This document shows positions 17,053 to 26,444 of a stretch of 64,000 bases of DNA, one piece after another (the stretch's first letter is position 1; each line of letters opens with the position of its first letter). The notes under the pieces are model-generated. The model ran no database searches and had not been told where the DNA came from. It saw only the letters and a program-made list of their open reading frames with translations. Source of the stretch: Holophagae bacterium. GTDB lineage: Bacteria > Acidobacteriota > Holophagae > Acanthopleuribacterales > Acanthopleuribacteraceae. Location of the stretch: the NCBI GenBank assembly GCA_030429565.1, contig JAUIFE010000020.1:1-64000 (forward strand), in the 5' to 3' direction. The position numbers and the translations under genes are program-made.

Positions 17053-18259
17053 CGCTTACGCTCTCTTCTTGCATTATCGCCTCAAAGGCATCGCCCAATC
17101 GCGCCACATCGGCCGCGTCGAGCTTGGCGTTAAACGCCAGGCGCAAGCGCGCCGTCCCGCGTGGCACCGTCGGCGGCCGCACCGCGCGGATATCGAAACC
17201 CTGTGCTTGCAGGCGCGCCGCATAAAAACAGGCGCGCGGGTCTGATCCCAAAATGACCGGCACGATCTGGCTTTGGCTTTCTCCCATATCCAAGCGCCCG
17301 GCGAAACGAGCGCGGAAAGAAGCGGCCAGCGTCAACGCTTTTTCCGCGCGATCACTTTCGTGCTGCAGCACTTCTAAGACGGCCAACCAGTGAACGGCCA
17401 CCCAGGGCGGCAAGGCAGTGGTGAAAATAAAATTGCGACAGCGATTAATCAGCCGTTGTTTGACGGCCTCGGAGCAAGTCACAAAGGCACCGAAACTGGA
17501 CCAGGCTTTGCCACAGGTGTGCAGGGTTACAAGTGGAACATGGGCGACGCCGGCGGCGGCGGCCAGACCCTGTCCGTCTGGACCAAAAACACCGGTGGCG
17601 TGTGCTTCGTCGACAATTAAATCGGCATCGTATTGGGCGGCCAAATCGGCAATGGCCGAAAGCGGCGCTACATCGCCGTCCATGCTGTAAAGCGATTCGA
17701 TCAAGATAAAACGACGACCGCTCTGAGCCTTCAATGCTCGATCCTCGGCCAACAATTGCTGGAGGTGGTCCAAATCGTTGTGACGAAAACGATGACGCAC
17801 GGCTTTACTTTGGCGCATGCCGTCGATCATGCTGGCATGGACCAAATCATCGGCAAAAATCCGGTCGCCCGCACCGGTCAGGGTGGTAATCACGCCGACA
17901 TTGGCATCGTAACCGGAATTGAACATCAACGCGGCGGGCGCATTTTTGTAGGCGGCAACAGCCTGCTCGGCCTGTTCGTGCAGTGGCGTATTGCCGCGCA
18001 GCAGCCGCGAACCGCCGGCGCCCAGGGCAAGACCGGCATCAAGCGCATCGCGCAAGCGTTGCCGGATAAGCGGATGGTCGGCCAAGCCCAGGTAGTCGTT
18101 TGAGGAAAAATCGAGGCCGTCCGGCAGCCGCAATTCGCGCAATCGGCCCTTCGCGGCGAGTCGCTGCTCGCCGCGTGCCAGGGTTTCGTCAAAAGCTTGG
18201 TGCCGCGCTTGCCAGTAGGTCAAACGCGGGTCTAAGGGGGCGTCTTTAAACGTTGCCAC
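17045..18259 (-). CDS. bioF: 8-amino-7-oxononanoate synthase BioF
   Basis: 404-aa PLP-dependent alpha-oxoamine synthase that condenses pimeloyl-ACP/CoA with L-alanine in biotin synthesis. Motifs: FSSNDYLGLADHP near residue 50, GGSRLLRGN, VDEAHATGVFG (PLP ring Asp) and TLHTCGKAWSSFG with the PLP-binding Lys. Start is GTG at 18259, inside the bioB end (14-nt overlap); bioD overlaps its 3' end. The order B-F-D lacks bioA, bioC and bioH, which must be elsewhere. Confidence 0.95.
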   Translation of the reverse strand: MATFKDAPLDPRLTYWQARHQAFDETLARGEQRLAAKGRLRELRLPDGLDFSSNDYLGLADHPLIRQRLRDALDAGLALGAGGSRLLRGNTPLHEQAEQAVAAYKNAPAALMFNSGYDANVGVITTLTGAGDRIFADDLVHASMIDGMRQSKAVRHRFRHNDLDHLQQLLAEDRALKAQSGRRFILIESLYSMDGDVAPLSAIADLAAQYDADLIVDEAHATGVFGPDGQGLAAAAGVAHVPLVTLHTCGKAWSSFGAFVTCSEAVKQRLINRCRNFIFTTALPPWVAVHWLAVLEVLQHESDRAEKALTLAASFRARFAGRLDMGESQSQIVPVILGSDPRACFYAARLQAQGFDIRAVRPPTVPRGTARLRLAFNAKLDAADVARLGDAFEAIMQEESVSDG

Positions 18260-19253
18260 TTAACGCGGGTTCCTTGCTGCCGGAGCAAGCATCAGCACGG
18301 TTTTCCATGGCCTGAATCCCCAACAACCGGAACATTTCGTCGTCTTTGCTTTCGCCGGGGTTGGCGGTCGTCAGCAGCTTGTCGCCGGCAAAAATCGAGT
18401 TGGCGCCGGCCAAGAAACACAGCATTTGAGCTTCGCGGCTCATTTGCAGGCGACCGGCACTGAGGCGAACCACGGAACGCGGCATTAAAATACGGGCGGT
18501 GGCAATCACGCGTACCAGCAAAAGGGGATCGATGATCTCTTGATTCTCCAAGGGGGTGCCGGCAACCGGAACCAACGCGTTAATGGGCACACTTTCGGGA
18601 TGGGGATCGAACGAAGCCAATCGCTGCAGGAAGGCAAGGTGGTCTTCGCGGGTTTCTCCGAGGCCGATAATGCCGCCGGTGCACATGGTAATGCCGGCGC
18701 GACGCACGTTGTTTAAGGTATCGATACGGTCGGTGAATTGGCGCGTCCCAATCACTTCACCGTAGTATTCTTCCGAGGTGTCGATGTTGTGGTTGTAGGC
18801 GTAAAGACCGGCTTCTTTTAAGCGCTCGGCCTGCTCGGGTTTTAACATCCCCAAGGTGCAACACACTTCCATCCCTAGCGAATTAACGCCTTTCACCATG
18901 TCGATCACTTGTTCGAATTGTGGGCCGTCTTTAACGTTGCGCCAAGCCGCGCCCATACAAAAACGGGTCGAACCGGCCGCTTTGGCTTCGCGGGCTTTGG
19001 CAAGCACGGTGGGAACGGGTAACAATTTTTCACTTTCGACACCGGTGCTGTAGCGAGCCGCTTGCGGGCAGTAGGAACAATCTTCGGGACAACCACCGGT
19101 TTTAATCGACAGCAGGGTACATTTTTGTACCCGCAGGGGGTCGTGATTTTCGCGATGGACGGTTTGCGCCTTAAACACGAGCTCCAACAGCGGCAAATCG
19201 TAAATTCCGGCAATGTCATCTAGTGTCCAATCGCTTTTCAATGGATTCGGCAT
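18246..19253 (-). CDS. bioB: Biotin synthase BioB
   Basis: 335-aa radical SAM enzyme inserting sulfur into dethiobiotin. The cluster motif CPEDCSYC (about residues 54-61) binds the SAM 4Fe-4S cluster; later conserved parts include YNHNIDTSEEYY and the RLSAGR segment with the Arg ligand of the 2Fe-2S cluster. The ATG follows GGGGAG. First gene of the bioB-bioF-bioD operon, promoter presumably in 19254-19440. No BirA-type operator palindrome was recognised there. Confidence 0.96.
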   Translation of the reverse strand: MPNPLKSDWTLDDIAGIYDLPLLELVFKAQTVHRENHDPLRVQKCTLLSIKTGGCPEDCSYCPQAARYSTGVESEKLLPVPTVLAKAREAKAAGSTRFCMGAAWRNVKDGPQFEQVIDMVKGVNSLGMEVCCTLGMLKPEQAERLKEAGLYAYNHNIDTSEEYYGEVIGTRQFTDRIDTLNNVRRAGITMCTGGIIGLGETREDHLAFLQRLASFDPHPESVPINALVPVAGTPLENQEIIDPLLLVRVIATARILMPRSVVRLSAGRLQMSREAQMLCFLAGANSIFAGDKLLTTANPGESKDDEMFRLLGIQAMENRADACSGSKEPALSGNV

Positions 19254-19666
19254 AACTCCCCTACCTAACTCGTTAGTCGGTGGACGCGCGTACAGAAAAA
19301 CTTGGCTGACAAGCTTTCAAAGAGTGGGCCGATCCAAACGAAGTGGACGGCGCTGTTCGCGTTCATCACCTTGGCCGTGTATTATGCCACAAAACCCTGA
19401 ACTAGCCGGCGTTCTCAGCGTAATTCCCCTGTAGACGCATGGCGACCCAGCACGCCCCCGCTCCTGACGACACCCGTGCATTCATCAGACAACAAGGCCA
19501 GGGAAAATCAACGTCACCCTCTCATTTAAATGGGCTCAACCGTCGATAACATTGGCTAGGAGATTGTGCGCCAACGGTGATCTTTGCTTTCCCGAAAGGC
19601 CGTCATTCACGAAATCACAATCGAAACGCCGACAAAACCATCTTTGTGCACACCACGGAATCATCT
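19254..19666. other. Divergent intergenic region, bioB and a hypothetical gene
   Basis: About 410 bp with no supported gene. It should contain the bioB promoter (minus) and the promoter of the 165-aa hypothetical gene (plus). No clear hexamers or operator seen. Confidence 0.45.
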
Positions 19667-20164
19667 ATGTCAGCCATATTAATCGCAACAGGAAAAAAGA
19701 AGTACGTCGATCAACTGGAACAACACTTCCGGGATCTTGCTAAAAACGCTGAAATCGCAATTTTAGCAAGCCGCCGCAATCGCAAAACCGCATTGCTGCT
19801 CCCCTATTACGAACTCAAGATCCTGTTTGAATCCAAAACGGATGCGCCGATCGAACTGGAGACAGCGCTGGTACGAAACCTGGGCTACGCGGGTATTGGC
19901 CACACGGATCGAATTGTGGTGAAAATGCGCACGACCAAAACCGAAGAGCCGCTAATCAAATTCAACATTCTCAATATCGCAGGAAATTTCCAAAAGCGTG
20001 GCGGAGAAATCAAAATCGTGGAAAACATCGACGGTGCACGGGTACGCAAGCTTTACTACTGCGACTTGGCGCTGGCCGGCCCGGTCAAACTGGTCTTCGG
20101 CTTTCGCGATTTACTGAAAAAAAACGAGCTGGTTGAAGAAGATACGATCGAATACTTGTTGTGA
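19667..20164 (+). CDS. Hypothetical protein, 165 aa
   Basis: No family recognised. The frame is open from 19577, but the N-terminal 30 residues there look non-coding; the ATG at 19667 gives MSAILIATGKKKYVDQLEQHF. The product is soluble, mixed alpha/beta by eye, basic in the first half and ending KKNELVEEDTIEYLL. The beginning could be a nucleotide-independent Rossmann-like strand, which is a guess. It converges on the minus-strand gene at 20255; a hairpin at 20191-20229 separates them. Confidence 0.6.
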   Translation: MSAILIATGKKKYVDQLEQHFRDLAKNAEIAILASRRNRKTALLLPYYELKILFESKTDAPIELETALVRNLGYAGIGHTDRIVVKMRTTKTEEPLIKFNILNIAGNFQKRGGEIKIVENIDGARVRKLYYCDLALAGPVKLVFGFRDLLKKNELVEEDTIEYLL

Positions 20165-20184
20165 GTGAAAAGGGCCCAGAAATG

Positions 20185-20229
20185 AAGAAAAGCCGGTTGA
20201 ACTGTCAGCCCCCGACAGTTCAACCGGCT
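20185..20229 (-). terminator. Intrinsic terminator between convergent hypothetical genes
   Basis: Perfect 16-bp inverted repeat (arms 20191-20206 and 20214-20229, 7-nt loop). On the minus strand it is followed by TTTTCTTC, making a terminator for the gene ending at 20255. On the plus strand the tail is not T-rich, though the hairpin could still help end the 165-aa gene's transcript. Confidence 0.85.
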
Positions 20230-20254
20230 CACTCAGGCAAATGAAGAGGCGTGT

Positions 20255-20818
20255 TTAATCCTCTTCAGAACGCCCCCCATTGAAATCACCATGGAGCCAA
20301 ATGCGTTTCATCCACGCGGCAAAGCGCTCCATATCAACTAAATAAGCTTTGTACTGGTCGTCTTTCCAAACGCCGTATTCTTCGCGAGGATTGTCGCAGC
20401 GACGAACTTGGTAACGGATTTGGTGCGTTGAAAAAGGAATTTTTTCGCAGACGTCGGTGAGGTAGAAACGCCCTTTCTGGCTTAAGAGCGTGTTGCCATC
20501 CCACTCGGGGTCAACTTGCGTAATTTTCGGTAAGCGGTGTGCGCGGTAGTAAGGAGCGAACTTTTTCATACGTACCTGCCAGTGCGTCCAGGTCTTGCGA
20601 ATGCCCATGACGTCCCAAGGATCAAGCCCTTTTTTCTCGATGGAACGCGCTTCTTTCTTGAATTCTGAAGAATGCACCTGCAGCTTCTGGGCAACATCTT
20701 TCAAAAAGAAAATGCCTTCCTGGCCAAGCAGTTCGTCTTCGGACCATTCCGGTTTGACGTTGAGCAGTTTCATCTCATCGTCGTTAAAAATTTTGTCCAC
20801 AGTTTGTTCTTGCGTCAT
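20255..20818 (-). CDS. Hypothetical protein with an internal duplication
   Basis: 187 aa, family not recognised. Two copies of a module of about 70 residues are visible: residues about 22-93 (PEWSEDELLGQEGIFFLKDVAQKL start, ending with a W-x-V-R-M-K-K-F-A-P-Y-Y pattern) and about 102-175 (PEWDGNTLLSQKGRFYLTDVCEKI, ending D-M-E-R-F-A-A-W-M). Each has P-E-W, a (G/S)-Q-(E/K)-G-x-F-(F/Y)-L-x-D-V core and a short helix-turn-helix-like segment (S-x-x-x-K/R), which suggests a repeated DNA-binding or MerR-like winged module; this is an inference. The C-terminus is acidic. A strong terminator follows. Confidence 0.7.
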   Translation of the reverse strand: MTQEQTVDKIFNDDEMKLLNVKPEWSEDELLGQEGIFFLKDVAQKLQVHSSEFKKEARSIEKKGLDPWDVMGIRKTWTHWQVRMKKFAPYYRAHRLPKITQVDPEWDGNTLLSQKGRFYLTDVCEKIPFSTHQIRYQVRRCDNPREEYGVWKDDQYKAYLVDMERFAAWMKRIWLHGDFNGGRSEED

Positions 20819-21548
20819 TTCATTACCCCTTCATAATGAACTCTGCGGCATATATTAGAACATTTTCTCGATTTTAACAAACAAACTTTTTTGCCTGATT
20901 GGCTTCCCACCGAAAATTCCAGGAAGAAATCAATCCGAAAACAAACGTAGCTTCGCAAGCACTCTAAAAACCGAAAGCGTTCATCCTTTCCGTAAATTCA
21001 TTGTTACCAACTTCTTATTGGGTGGTCGATGACGGAAAAGCCGAACAAGACAACCCAAGGCGGGCTCAAGAGCGGCGACAAGGGTCGCCAAAAACGGGGC
21101 GCGTTTTTTTACATTTCTACGAGAAAAAAGGGCTTGGGGCACCTTAACGGAACGAGAATCGGTCGCAAAATCACCCTTCACCGGAAGCTATCCAACGCAT
21201 CAAAACACGCCGTCGCGTCGGTTCCTCAACAGTCGCCGCAAGGACGACCGTGGACCGGCGTTGTTTCCATCACGAACACCGATAAAGACCCGCCGCCCAG
21301 GGGATTGAGCGCTGGACAGGGTCAGAAGGGCCCTGTACACTGAAGGCTGTTTCGTTTTCATAATTCAAGACCTCGCTTTGGCTGCAGCGGTGTTGTTCGG
21401 GCACCGGCAGAAGGCGCGTGGTTATTTTCACCACCCGATGCTATCCCATTCCCGCCTTCTCTTTCCCTAGGAACAATGGATTTACCGCTTCAGCTAAGCC
21501 CTTGGCTTTTGGTAAACTCAATCGATATTTCCAATTCCGGAGGCTTCC
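20819..21548. other. Long intergenic region without supported genes
   Basis: About 730 bp. It contains an AT-rich promoter-like stretch near 20825-20900 for the minus-strand gene. An open frame at 21029-21343 (104 aa, very rich in Gly, Lys, Arg, Gln) has no SD or homology and is not called. No RNA gene was recognised. Confidence 0.45.
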
Positions 21549-22937
21549 ATGCAGGACAACCTGCCCCAAATCGATACAACCGGTATTGAAGAGCTGAAAA
21601 AGATCAAAGACGAGCAGGACGTCATCCAAAACCGTTTGGAAAAGATGGAATCCATGCACGGAAAGGTCTCGGAGGCCGTCTTTGCCAAGGTTCGCTCCGA
21701 CTACAAGTCGCGCCAGGACGAGTTGGCGGCCGAAGCCGCGCCGCTGAAGGCGACGATCCGCGATGAATACCAAAAACTCAAACAAAGCCTCGGCGAGCTC
21801 CAAGCCAAAAAGGACACGGTATCTCTCCAGAAAGAGGAGCTGTCGTTCCGATTTGAATTGGGTGAGTTCGACGAAGATCACTTTAATGATCAGTCACAGG
21901 AACTCGACGAACAAATTGCGGGCTACGATGTCGACCTGGACGAACTCCAAGAATTGAAGGCCACCTTTGTATCGGTCTTCGACTCAGAAGAGGATTTGGA
22001 AGCGGACGAGCCGGAACCTGAGCCTGAGCCTGAGCCGGAACCCGAGCCTGAGCCGGAACCTGAGCCCGAACCTGAGCCGGAACCGGAACCTGAGCCCGAG
22101 CCGGAACCCGAGCCCGAACCTGAGCCGGAATTGGATTACGAAGACGAGTACGAACCGGAACCCGAGCCAATCCCACCGCCCATCGCAGCGGCAGATGTCG
22201 ATCACGACGATCTCATTGAAGACGACGAGAATTTAGATCCCTTTGAACCGGAAAGCGACGAAACGATGTTGCTGCCAAAAGCCGATATGCCCGACCCAAT
22301 CGCACCACCTCCGCCAAGCGAGCCACCGGCTTTTGACGACGAAAAACCGTTTAACGAGGCGTTGCTCGAGGAAAACACCGATTTCTCCGGCTCACTCGAT
22401 GTGGATCCGATTGACACGCCGCCACCACCACCGGTCACCCCTGAGCCGCTCACACCACCCGAGCCGCCGCCGATTACGACCACCCCGGACCCGATTGGCC
22501 CACCGGCGCCCCCGGTTGCCCCGATGGGTCCACCGCCGATTAACCCACCGCCGATGCCGCCGCAACCCCAGTCGACGGTCATGCTGGACAAAGACATCGT
22601 CGAGCCAGAGGAGAAATCGGAAGAGGTTGAAGGCACCATGCTGATCTCCAACCCCAAAATCACGGCACTCAACAATGCCATTGAGGGTCAGGTCGTCATT
22701 TTGGGTATGGGCACCACCAGTATCGGTCGTTCACCCGACAACGACATCCATCTCACGGAAGACCGTGTCTCGCGCAAACACGCCCAAATCGCCTTTGGCC
22801 CCGGCGGCTATGCCCTTTACGACCTCAATTCGGAGAACGGTTCCTACGTCAACGGCAACCGTATTCGCGAGCACTTCCTCTCTGACGGCGATATCATTAT
22901 GGTCGGAACCTACAAATTCCTTTACCGCGATCATTAA
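21549..22937 (+). CDS. FHA-domain protein with coiled coil and Glu-Pro tract
   Basis: 462 aa, cytoplasmic. Residues 1-150 are charged and heptad-rich (coiled coil). About 154-205 is an almost pure Glu-Pro repeat. About 205-370 is Pro/Asp/Glu-rich and disordered. The C-terminal 95 residues form an FHA domain with IGRSPDNDI, VSRKHAQI and LNSENGSYVNG, the phosphothreonine-binding loop residues Arg, Ser-Arg-x-His and Asn-Gly all present. FHA domains bind pThr partners, so it may read out Ser/Thr kinase activity such as the kinase at 42-44 kb; that link is an inference. A terminator follows at 22985. Confidence 0.85.
   Translation: MQDNLPQIDTTGIEELKKIKDEQDVIQNRLEKMESMHGKVSEAVFAKVRSDYKSRQDELAAEAAPLKATIRDEYQKLKQSLGELQAKKDTVSLQKEELSFRFELGEFDEDHFNDQSQELDEQIAGYDVDLDELQELKATFVSVFDSEEDLEADEPEPEPEPEPEPEPEPEPEPEPEPEPEPEPEPEPEPEPEPELDYEDEYEPEPEPIPPPIAAADVDHDDLIEDDENLDPFEPESDETMLLPKADMPDPIAPPPPSEPPAFDDEKPFNEALLEENTDFSGSLDVDPIDTPPPPPVTPEPLTPPEPPPITTTPDPIGPPAPPVAPMGPPPINPPPMPPQPQSTVMLDKDIVEPEEKSEEVEGTMLISNPKITALNNAIEGQVVILGMGTTSIGRSPDNDIHLTEDRVSRKHAQIAFGPGGYALYDLNSENGSYVNGNRIREHFLSDGDIIMVGTYKFLYRDH
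22005..22170 (+). repeat. Glu-Pro coding microrepeat
   Basis: Tandem GA(G)-CC(N) codons (GAGCCTGAGCCGGAACCC-like units) encode an uninterrupted Glu-Pro tract of roughly twenty dipeptides in the FHA protein. Synonymous codons vary along the tract, so it is held at protein level and is not a fresh slippage product. Confidence 0.85.
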
Positions 22938-22984
22938 CACACCGAGGCAACGTTCCAGGACGTTGCGCAGCGGCTCCCCTTCCC

Positions 22985-23019
22985 AAAAAGGCGTCGACCC
23001 AAGTGGCGACGCCTTTTTA
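22985..23019 (+). terminator. Intrinsic terminator after the FHA gene
   Basis: GGCGTCG (22990-22996), 10-nt loop, CGACGCC (23007-23013), then TTTTTATT. An A tract precedes the stem, so it could act in both directions; the only gene ending here is on the plus strand. Confidence 0.88.
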
Positions 23020-23130
23020 TTGTATGGAAGGTGCCCAAGTCGCGCGCCATGAGGTAGATTAGGGCGATCGCTCGGGCCGAACCGGCCCGGCGTGCGCTGC
23101 TGCACAGCGGCGGTTCTTGAAGGAGGCTTC

Positions 23131-24903
23131 TTGCGACCCATTACCAACATGAACCAGTTCCTAAGTGTGCTCAAACAGGAAAACGAGCTCGTCGAAATAG
23201 AAACGGAACTGGATCCAAACCTGGTCATTCCCGAAATCCAGCGTCGCGTCGTCCAAGAGAAAGGGCCGGCCTTGCTGTTTCGCAACGTTAAGGGCTCCGG
23301 TTTCCCGGTAGCAACCAACCTGTTTGGCAGCCACAAGCGCATCGATTTAGCATTTGGTGGTGAACCGGGCCGATTCATTAAAGATCTGGTTCACGTGGTC
23401 GAGAACATGCTTCCGCCGAAAGGCTTCAAAGATATTTGGTCAATGCGCCATCTACCGCGCAAGGCGCTCGGTATCGGACTCAAGCGCAAAAAAAACGGGC
23501 CGCTGGTCCAAAACGAACTGGATTCACTGCACGCCTTACCGGCGCTTACGTCCTGGCCGGAAGACGGTGGCCCGTTTGTAACCTTGCCCTTGGTTTACAC
23601 CCAGGATCCATCAACCCAAAAAGGCAACTTGGGCATGTACCGCGTCCAAATTCAAGGTCCGCGTCAAGCCGGGATGCACATTCAAATTCACCGTGGCGGC
23701 GGCAACCACTATTATGCCGCCGAGGCCAAAAACCAAGGCCTGCCGGCCTGTGTCTTTGTGGGCGGACCGCCCGCCTTGGTGATCGCCTCGATTGCACCAC
23801 TCCCCGAGGATGTGCCCGAACTGGTCTTCGCCTCTTTATTACAGGGCAAGAAACTGGACCTCATTGACAACCCACAATGGGCGTCTCTGCCCTTGGTCGC
23901 CGAAGCCGACTTCTGCCTCTACGGCACCATTCCACCGCACAAACGCGCGCCGGAGGGCCCGTTTGGCGACCATTACGGCTATTACTCGCTGCAACACGAT
24001 TACCCGTTTCTGGAAGTCGAAAAAATTTACCACCGCAACGGTGCCGTTTGGCCGGCGACGGTGGTTGGCCGCCCGCCGCAGGAAGACCACTATATTGCGA
24101 TTTACCTGCAAGAATTGTTTTCGCCTCTGTTCCCGGTGGTGATGAAAGGCGTCAAAGACGTCTTTGCCTACGAGGAGTCAGGGGTCCACTCGCTGGCGGG
24201 TGCGATTGTATCCGAGCGCTATCACAAGGAAGCTTTTACCTGCTGCATGCGCATTTTGGGCGAAGGACAGCTATCGCTCTCCAAGGTCCTTATGGCTACG
24301 GACGCCCCGCTCGATTTGCGGCGTTTCCGGCCGTTTTTCCAACACGTCCTAGAACGCTGTGACCTGCGCACGGATGTCCATATCCTGGCAAACATTTCAC
24401 TGGATACGCTGGATTACACGGGTCCCGCCGTCAATGAAGGCTCAAAAGCGGTGTTTATCGGGACAGGCGAAAAACGCTTCGACCTTTGCGAAGCTTGCCC
24501 CACCAGCCTAGACCACGGCGATTTCAGTCAACCCCATCTGTTTTGCCCCGGCGTTTTGGTGGTTAAGGGACCGGCCTATCGCGAAGGCAACGATGACCCG
24601 CTGCGTTTGCTGGCACTGGCGGCAATCAAACCCTATCGCTTGGTGCTGCTTCACGACGATCCAGCCGATGCGGTGCGCTCGGACCACGACTTCTTGTGGC
24701 ACATTTTCACGCGTTTTGAACCGGCGGGCGACATATACGGAAACGGTCCGACAGTGCGCTACCACAAAGCGTTCGAAGCGCCGCTGGTGATCGATTGCCG
24801 CCTAAAACCAGGCTACCCAAAAGTGCTGACCCCGGATCCAGCGACGCTTTCGGAAGTGGATCGCATTTGGGACACAATAAAACCGGCGTTGCGTTCATCC
24901 TAA
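23131..24903 (+). CDS. UbiD-family prenylated-FMN decarboxylase
   Basis: 590 aa. UbiD enzymes use prenylated FMN to decarboxylate alpha,beta-unsaturated or aromatic acids; the best-known member acts in ubiquinone synthesis, others in menaquinone (MqnL) or aromatic breakdown. Family parts seen: NLGMYRVQIQGPRQAGMHIQ (residues around 165-185), RAPEGPFGDHYGYYS with the catalytic Glu region, and the long C-terminal domain. Start taken as TTG 23131 after AGGAGG (4-nt spacing); the ATG at 23149 is the alternative. No ubiX flavin prenyltransferase is adjacent. lpxK follows 29 nt later. Substrate cannot be told from the sequence. Confidence 0.88.
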   Translation: MRPITNMNQFLSVLKQENELVEIETELDPNLVIPEIQRRVVQEKGPALLFRNVKGSGFPVATNLFGSHKRIDLAFGGEPGRFIKDLVHVVENMLPPKGFKDIWSMRHLPRKALGIGLKRKKNGPLVQNELDSLHALPALTSWPEDGGPFVTLPLVYTQDPSTQKGNLGMYRVQIQGPRQAGMHIQIHRGGGNHYYAAEAKNQGLPACVFVGGPPALVIASIAPLPEDVPELVFASLLQGKKLDLIDNPQWASLPLVAEADFCLYGTIPPHKRAPEGPFGDHYGYYSLQHDYPFLEVEKIYHRNGAVWPATVVGRPPQEDHYIAIYLQELFSPLFPVVMKGVKDVFAYEESGVHSLAGAIVSERYHKEAFTCCMRILGEGQLSLSKVLMATDAPLDLRRFRPFFQHVLERCDLRTDVHILANISLDTLDYTGPAVNEGSKAVFIGTGEKRFDLCEACPTSLDHGDFSQPHLFCPGVLVVKGPAYREGNDDPLRLLALAAIKPYRLVLLHDDPADAVRSDHDFLWHIFTRFEPAGDIYGNGPTVRYHKAFEAPLVIDCRLKPGYPKVLTPDPATLSEVDRIWDTIKPALRSS

Positions 24904-24932
24904 GCGCAACCCAAAAGGGCGGAATACAAAAC

Positions 24933-25955
24933 GTGGCAATCGCGGGCGTAAAAGACGCACTGGCAACCCCCCCGTCATGGCTATTTGGCGGGTTGGTGGC
25001 CTTAAAAAACCTCCTCTATGACAGCGGCCTGGCAAAAATCGACCGGCTGGATCGACCGGTCCTCTCGGTGGGAAACCTGGCCATGGGCGGCACCGGAAAA
25101 ACCCCGGTAACGGCCGAGTTAGTGCGCCTGTTCAGCGCGGCCGGGCAACGCACAGCAGTCCTGAGCCGTGGCTACGGTCGCCGTCATAGCAAAAGTCGGC
25201 GCCAGGTGTCAGCCGACGACAACTGGCGCGACAGCGGCGACGAACCCTTAATGCTGGCGCGCCGCCACCCCGAAGCCGCGGTCTGCGTCGGACCGAGCCG
25301 TTTTGCAGCGGCACAGTGTTTGAAAGAGCCCCCTGATCTTTACCTGATCGACGACGGCTTTCAGCACCGCCAACTCCATCGCGACCTGGACATCGTGTTA
25401 TTAGATGCGTCCGGACCCATGCCCAAGCTGTTCCCACGCGGCCTGTATCGCGAAGGTTGGTCGGCCTTAAAACGAGCCGATGTAGCGGTGCTGACCCGCT
25501 GCGATTTAAGCAATCAACAGGATCAATGGCGTGCAAGCGTGGCGGCGGTCAATCCACACCTGCCGATTTTGGCGCTCAGTTTCGAAGCCGGAAACCTTTG
25601 CACCCTAAACAACCAACGCGAAGAATCGTTAGATTTTTTACGAGGGAAACGCATCGCAGCGTTTTGCGGCATCGCCAAACCTCAACCCTTCTTCACAAAG
25701 CTAACCGAGCTGGGCGCGGAAATTGTTGAAAAACGGGTTTTAAACGACCACCAACCGCTGACAAACAGCCAACAGAACGGGTTGCGCACGAGCTGTCTTC
25801 AGAAAAAGTTGGATGCCGTGATTACCACGGAGAAGGACGCTGTCAAGCTTGATCCGGCAACGGATTTTGGTGTATCTTTGTTCTTTCTCAAACAAGTTGT
25901 TTCGTGGCGCGGGGAATCCGCCGTCGATCTCATTGTCAAACCATTCGTTAACTAA
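24933..25955 (+). CDS. lpxK: Tetraacyldisaccharide 4'-kinase LpxK
   Basis: 340 aa (E. coli 328). Phosphorylates the 4' position of the lipid A precursor at the inner membrane, so the cell makes lipid A. Family motifs: SVGNLAMGGTGKTP (Walker A, about residue 48-61), LSRGYGRR, and DDGFQHRQLHRDLDIVLLDA with the catalytic Asp/His pair. An N-terminal hydrophobic stretch (PSWLFGGLVALKNLLYDSG) anchors it. The frame runs back to 24795 inside the ubiD-like gene; the GTG at 24933 fits the family start. It precedes greA by 9 nt. Confidence 0.92.
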   Translation: MAIAGVKDALATPPSWLFGGLVALKNLLYDSGLAKIDRLDRPVLSVGNLAMGGTGKTPVTAELVRLFSAAGQRTAVLSRGYGRRHSKSRRQVSADDNWRDSGDEPLMLARRHPEAAVCVGPSRFAAAQCLKEPPDLYLIDDGFQHRQLHRDLDIVLLDASGPMPKLFPRGLYREGWSALKRADVAVLTRCDLSNQQDQWRASVAAVNPHLPILALSFEAGNLCTLNNQREESLDFLRGKRIAAFCGIAKPQPFFTKLTELGAEIVEKRVLNDHQPLTNSQQNGLRTSCLQKKLDAVITTEKDAVKLDPATDFGVSLFFLKQVVSWRGESAVDLIVKPFVN

Positions 25956-25964
25956 GGGACACCT

Positions 25965-26444
25965 ATGACCAAAAAACTGCTTGCACGATTAAATGAAGAC
26001 TTGAGGGAACTGGAATACGAACTGAAAACCAAGTTGCCGGAAGAGATTCGCAAAGCCGCTGCACTGGGTGATTTATCAGAAAACGCCGAGTACGAGGCTG
26101 CGCTTGACCGTCAACGGTTGATTCAGTCCAAATATCGCAGCCTCAAAAACCGTATCAATGAAATCGCCCAGGTCGACATATCGCGCCTGCCCAAAGATAC
26201 GGCAGGATACGGTTCCGTGGTAACGGTCTTCGATCTCGATACAGAAAAAGAGATCACCTACCAGTTGGTCATGCCCGAAGACGCTGAAGCCAAGCAAAAC
26301 CGCATCTCGATCAGTTCTCCGATTGGCCGCGCACTTATGGGCAAACGCATCGAGGACGAAGTCCGGGTAGCCATCCCCTCCGGCAAGAAAACCTTCGAGA
26401 TTGTCGACATCGTGCCTTACCAATCCACCGAGATGAACCTGTAG
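25965..26444 (+). CDS. greA: Transcript cleavage/elongation factor GreA
   Basis: 159 aa. GreA enters the RNA polymerase secondary channel and stimulates cleavage of backtracked RNA. The N-terminal antiparallel coiled coil (residues 1-75) has the tip sequence LGDLSENAEYEAA with the catalytic acidic pair (Asp41/Glu44-type); the C-terminal FKBP-like domain has SISSPIGRALMGK. SD AAGGGA precedes the ATG. It lies 9 nt after lpxK, an uncommon pairing that suggests one transcript. Confidence 0.93.
   Translation: MTKKLLARLNEDLRELEYELKTKLPEEIRKAAALGDLSENAEYEAALDRQRLIQSKYRSLKNRINEIAQVDISRLPKDTAGYGSVVTVFDLDTEKEITYQLVMPEDAEAKQNRISISSPIGRALMGKRIEDEVRVAIPSGKKTFEIVDIVPYQSTEMNL

Noticed and set aside
21029..21343. 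Plus-strand frame of 104 aa
   Set aside because: No SD, low-complexity basic composition, no recognised family; likely chance.
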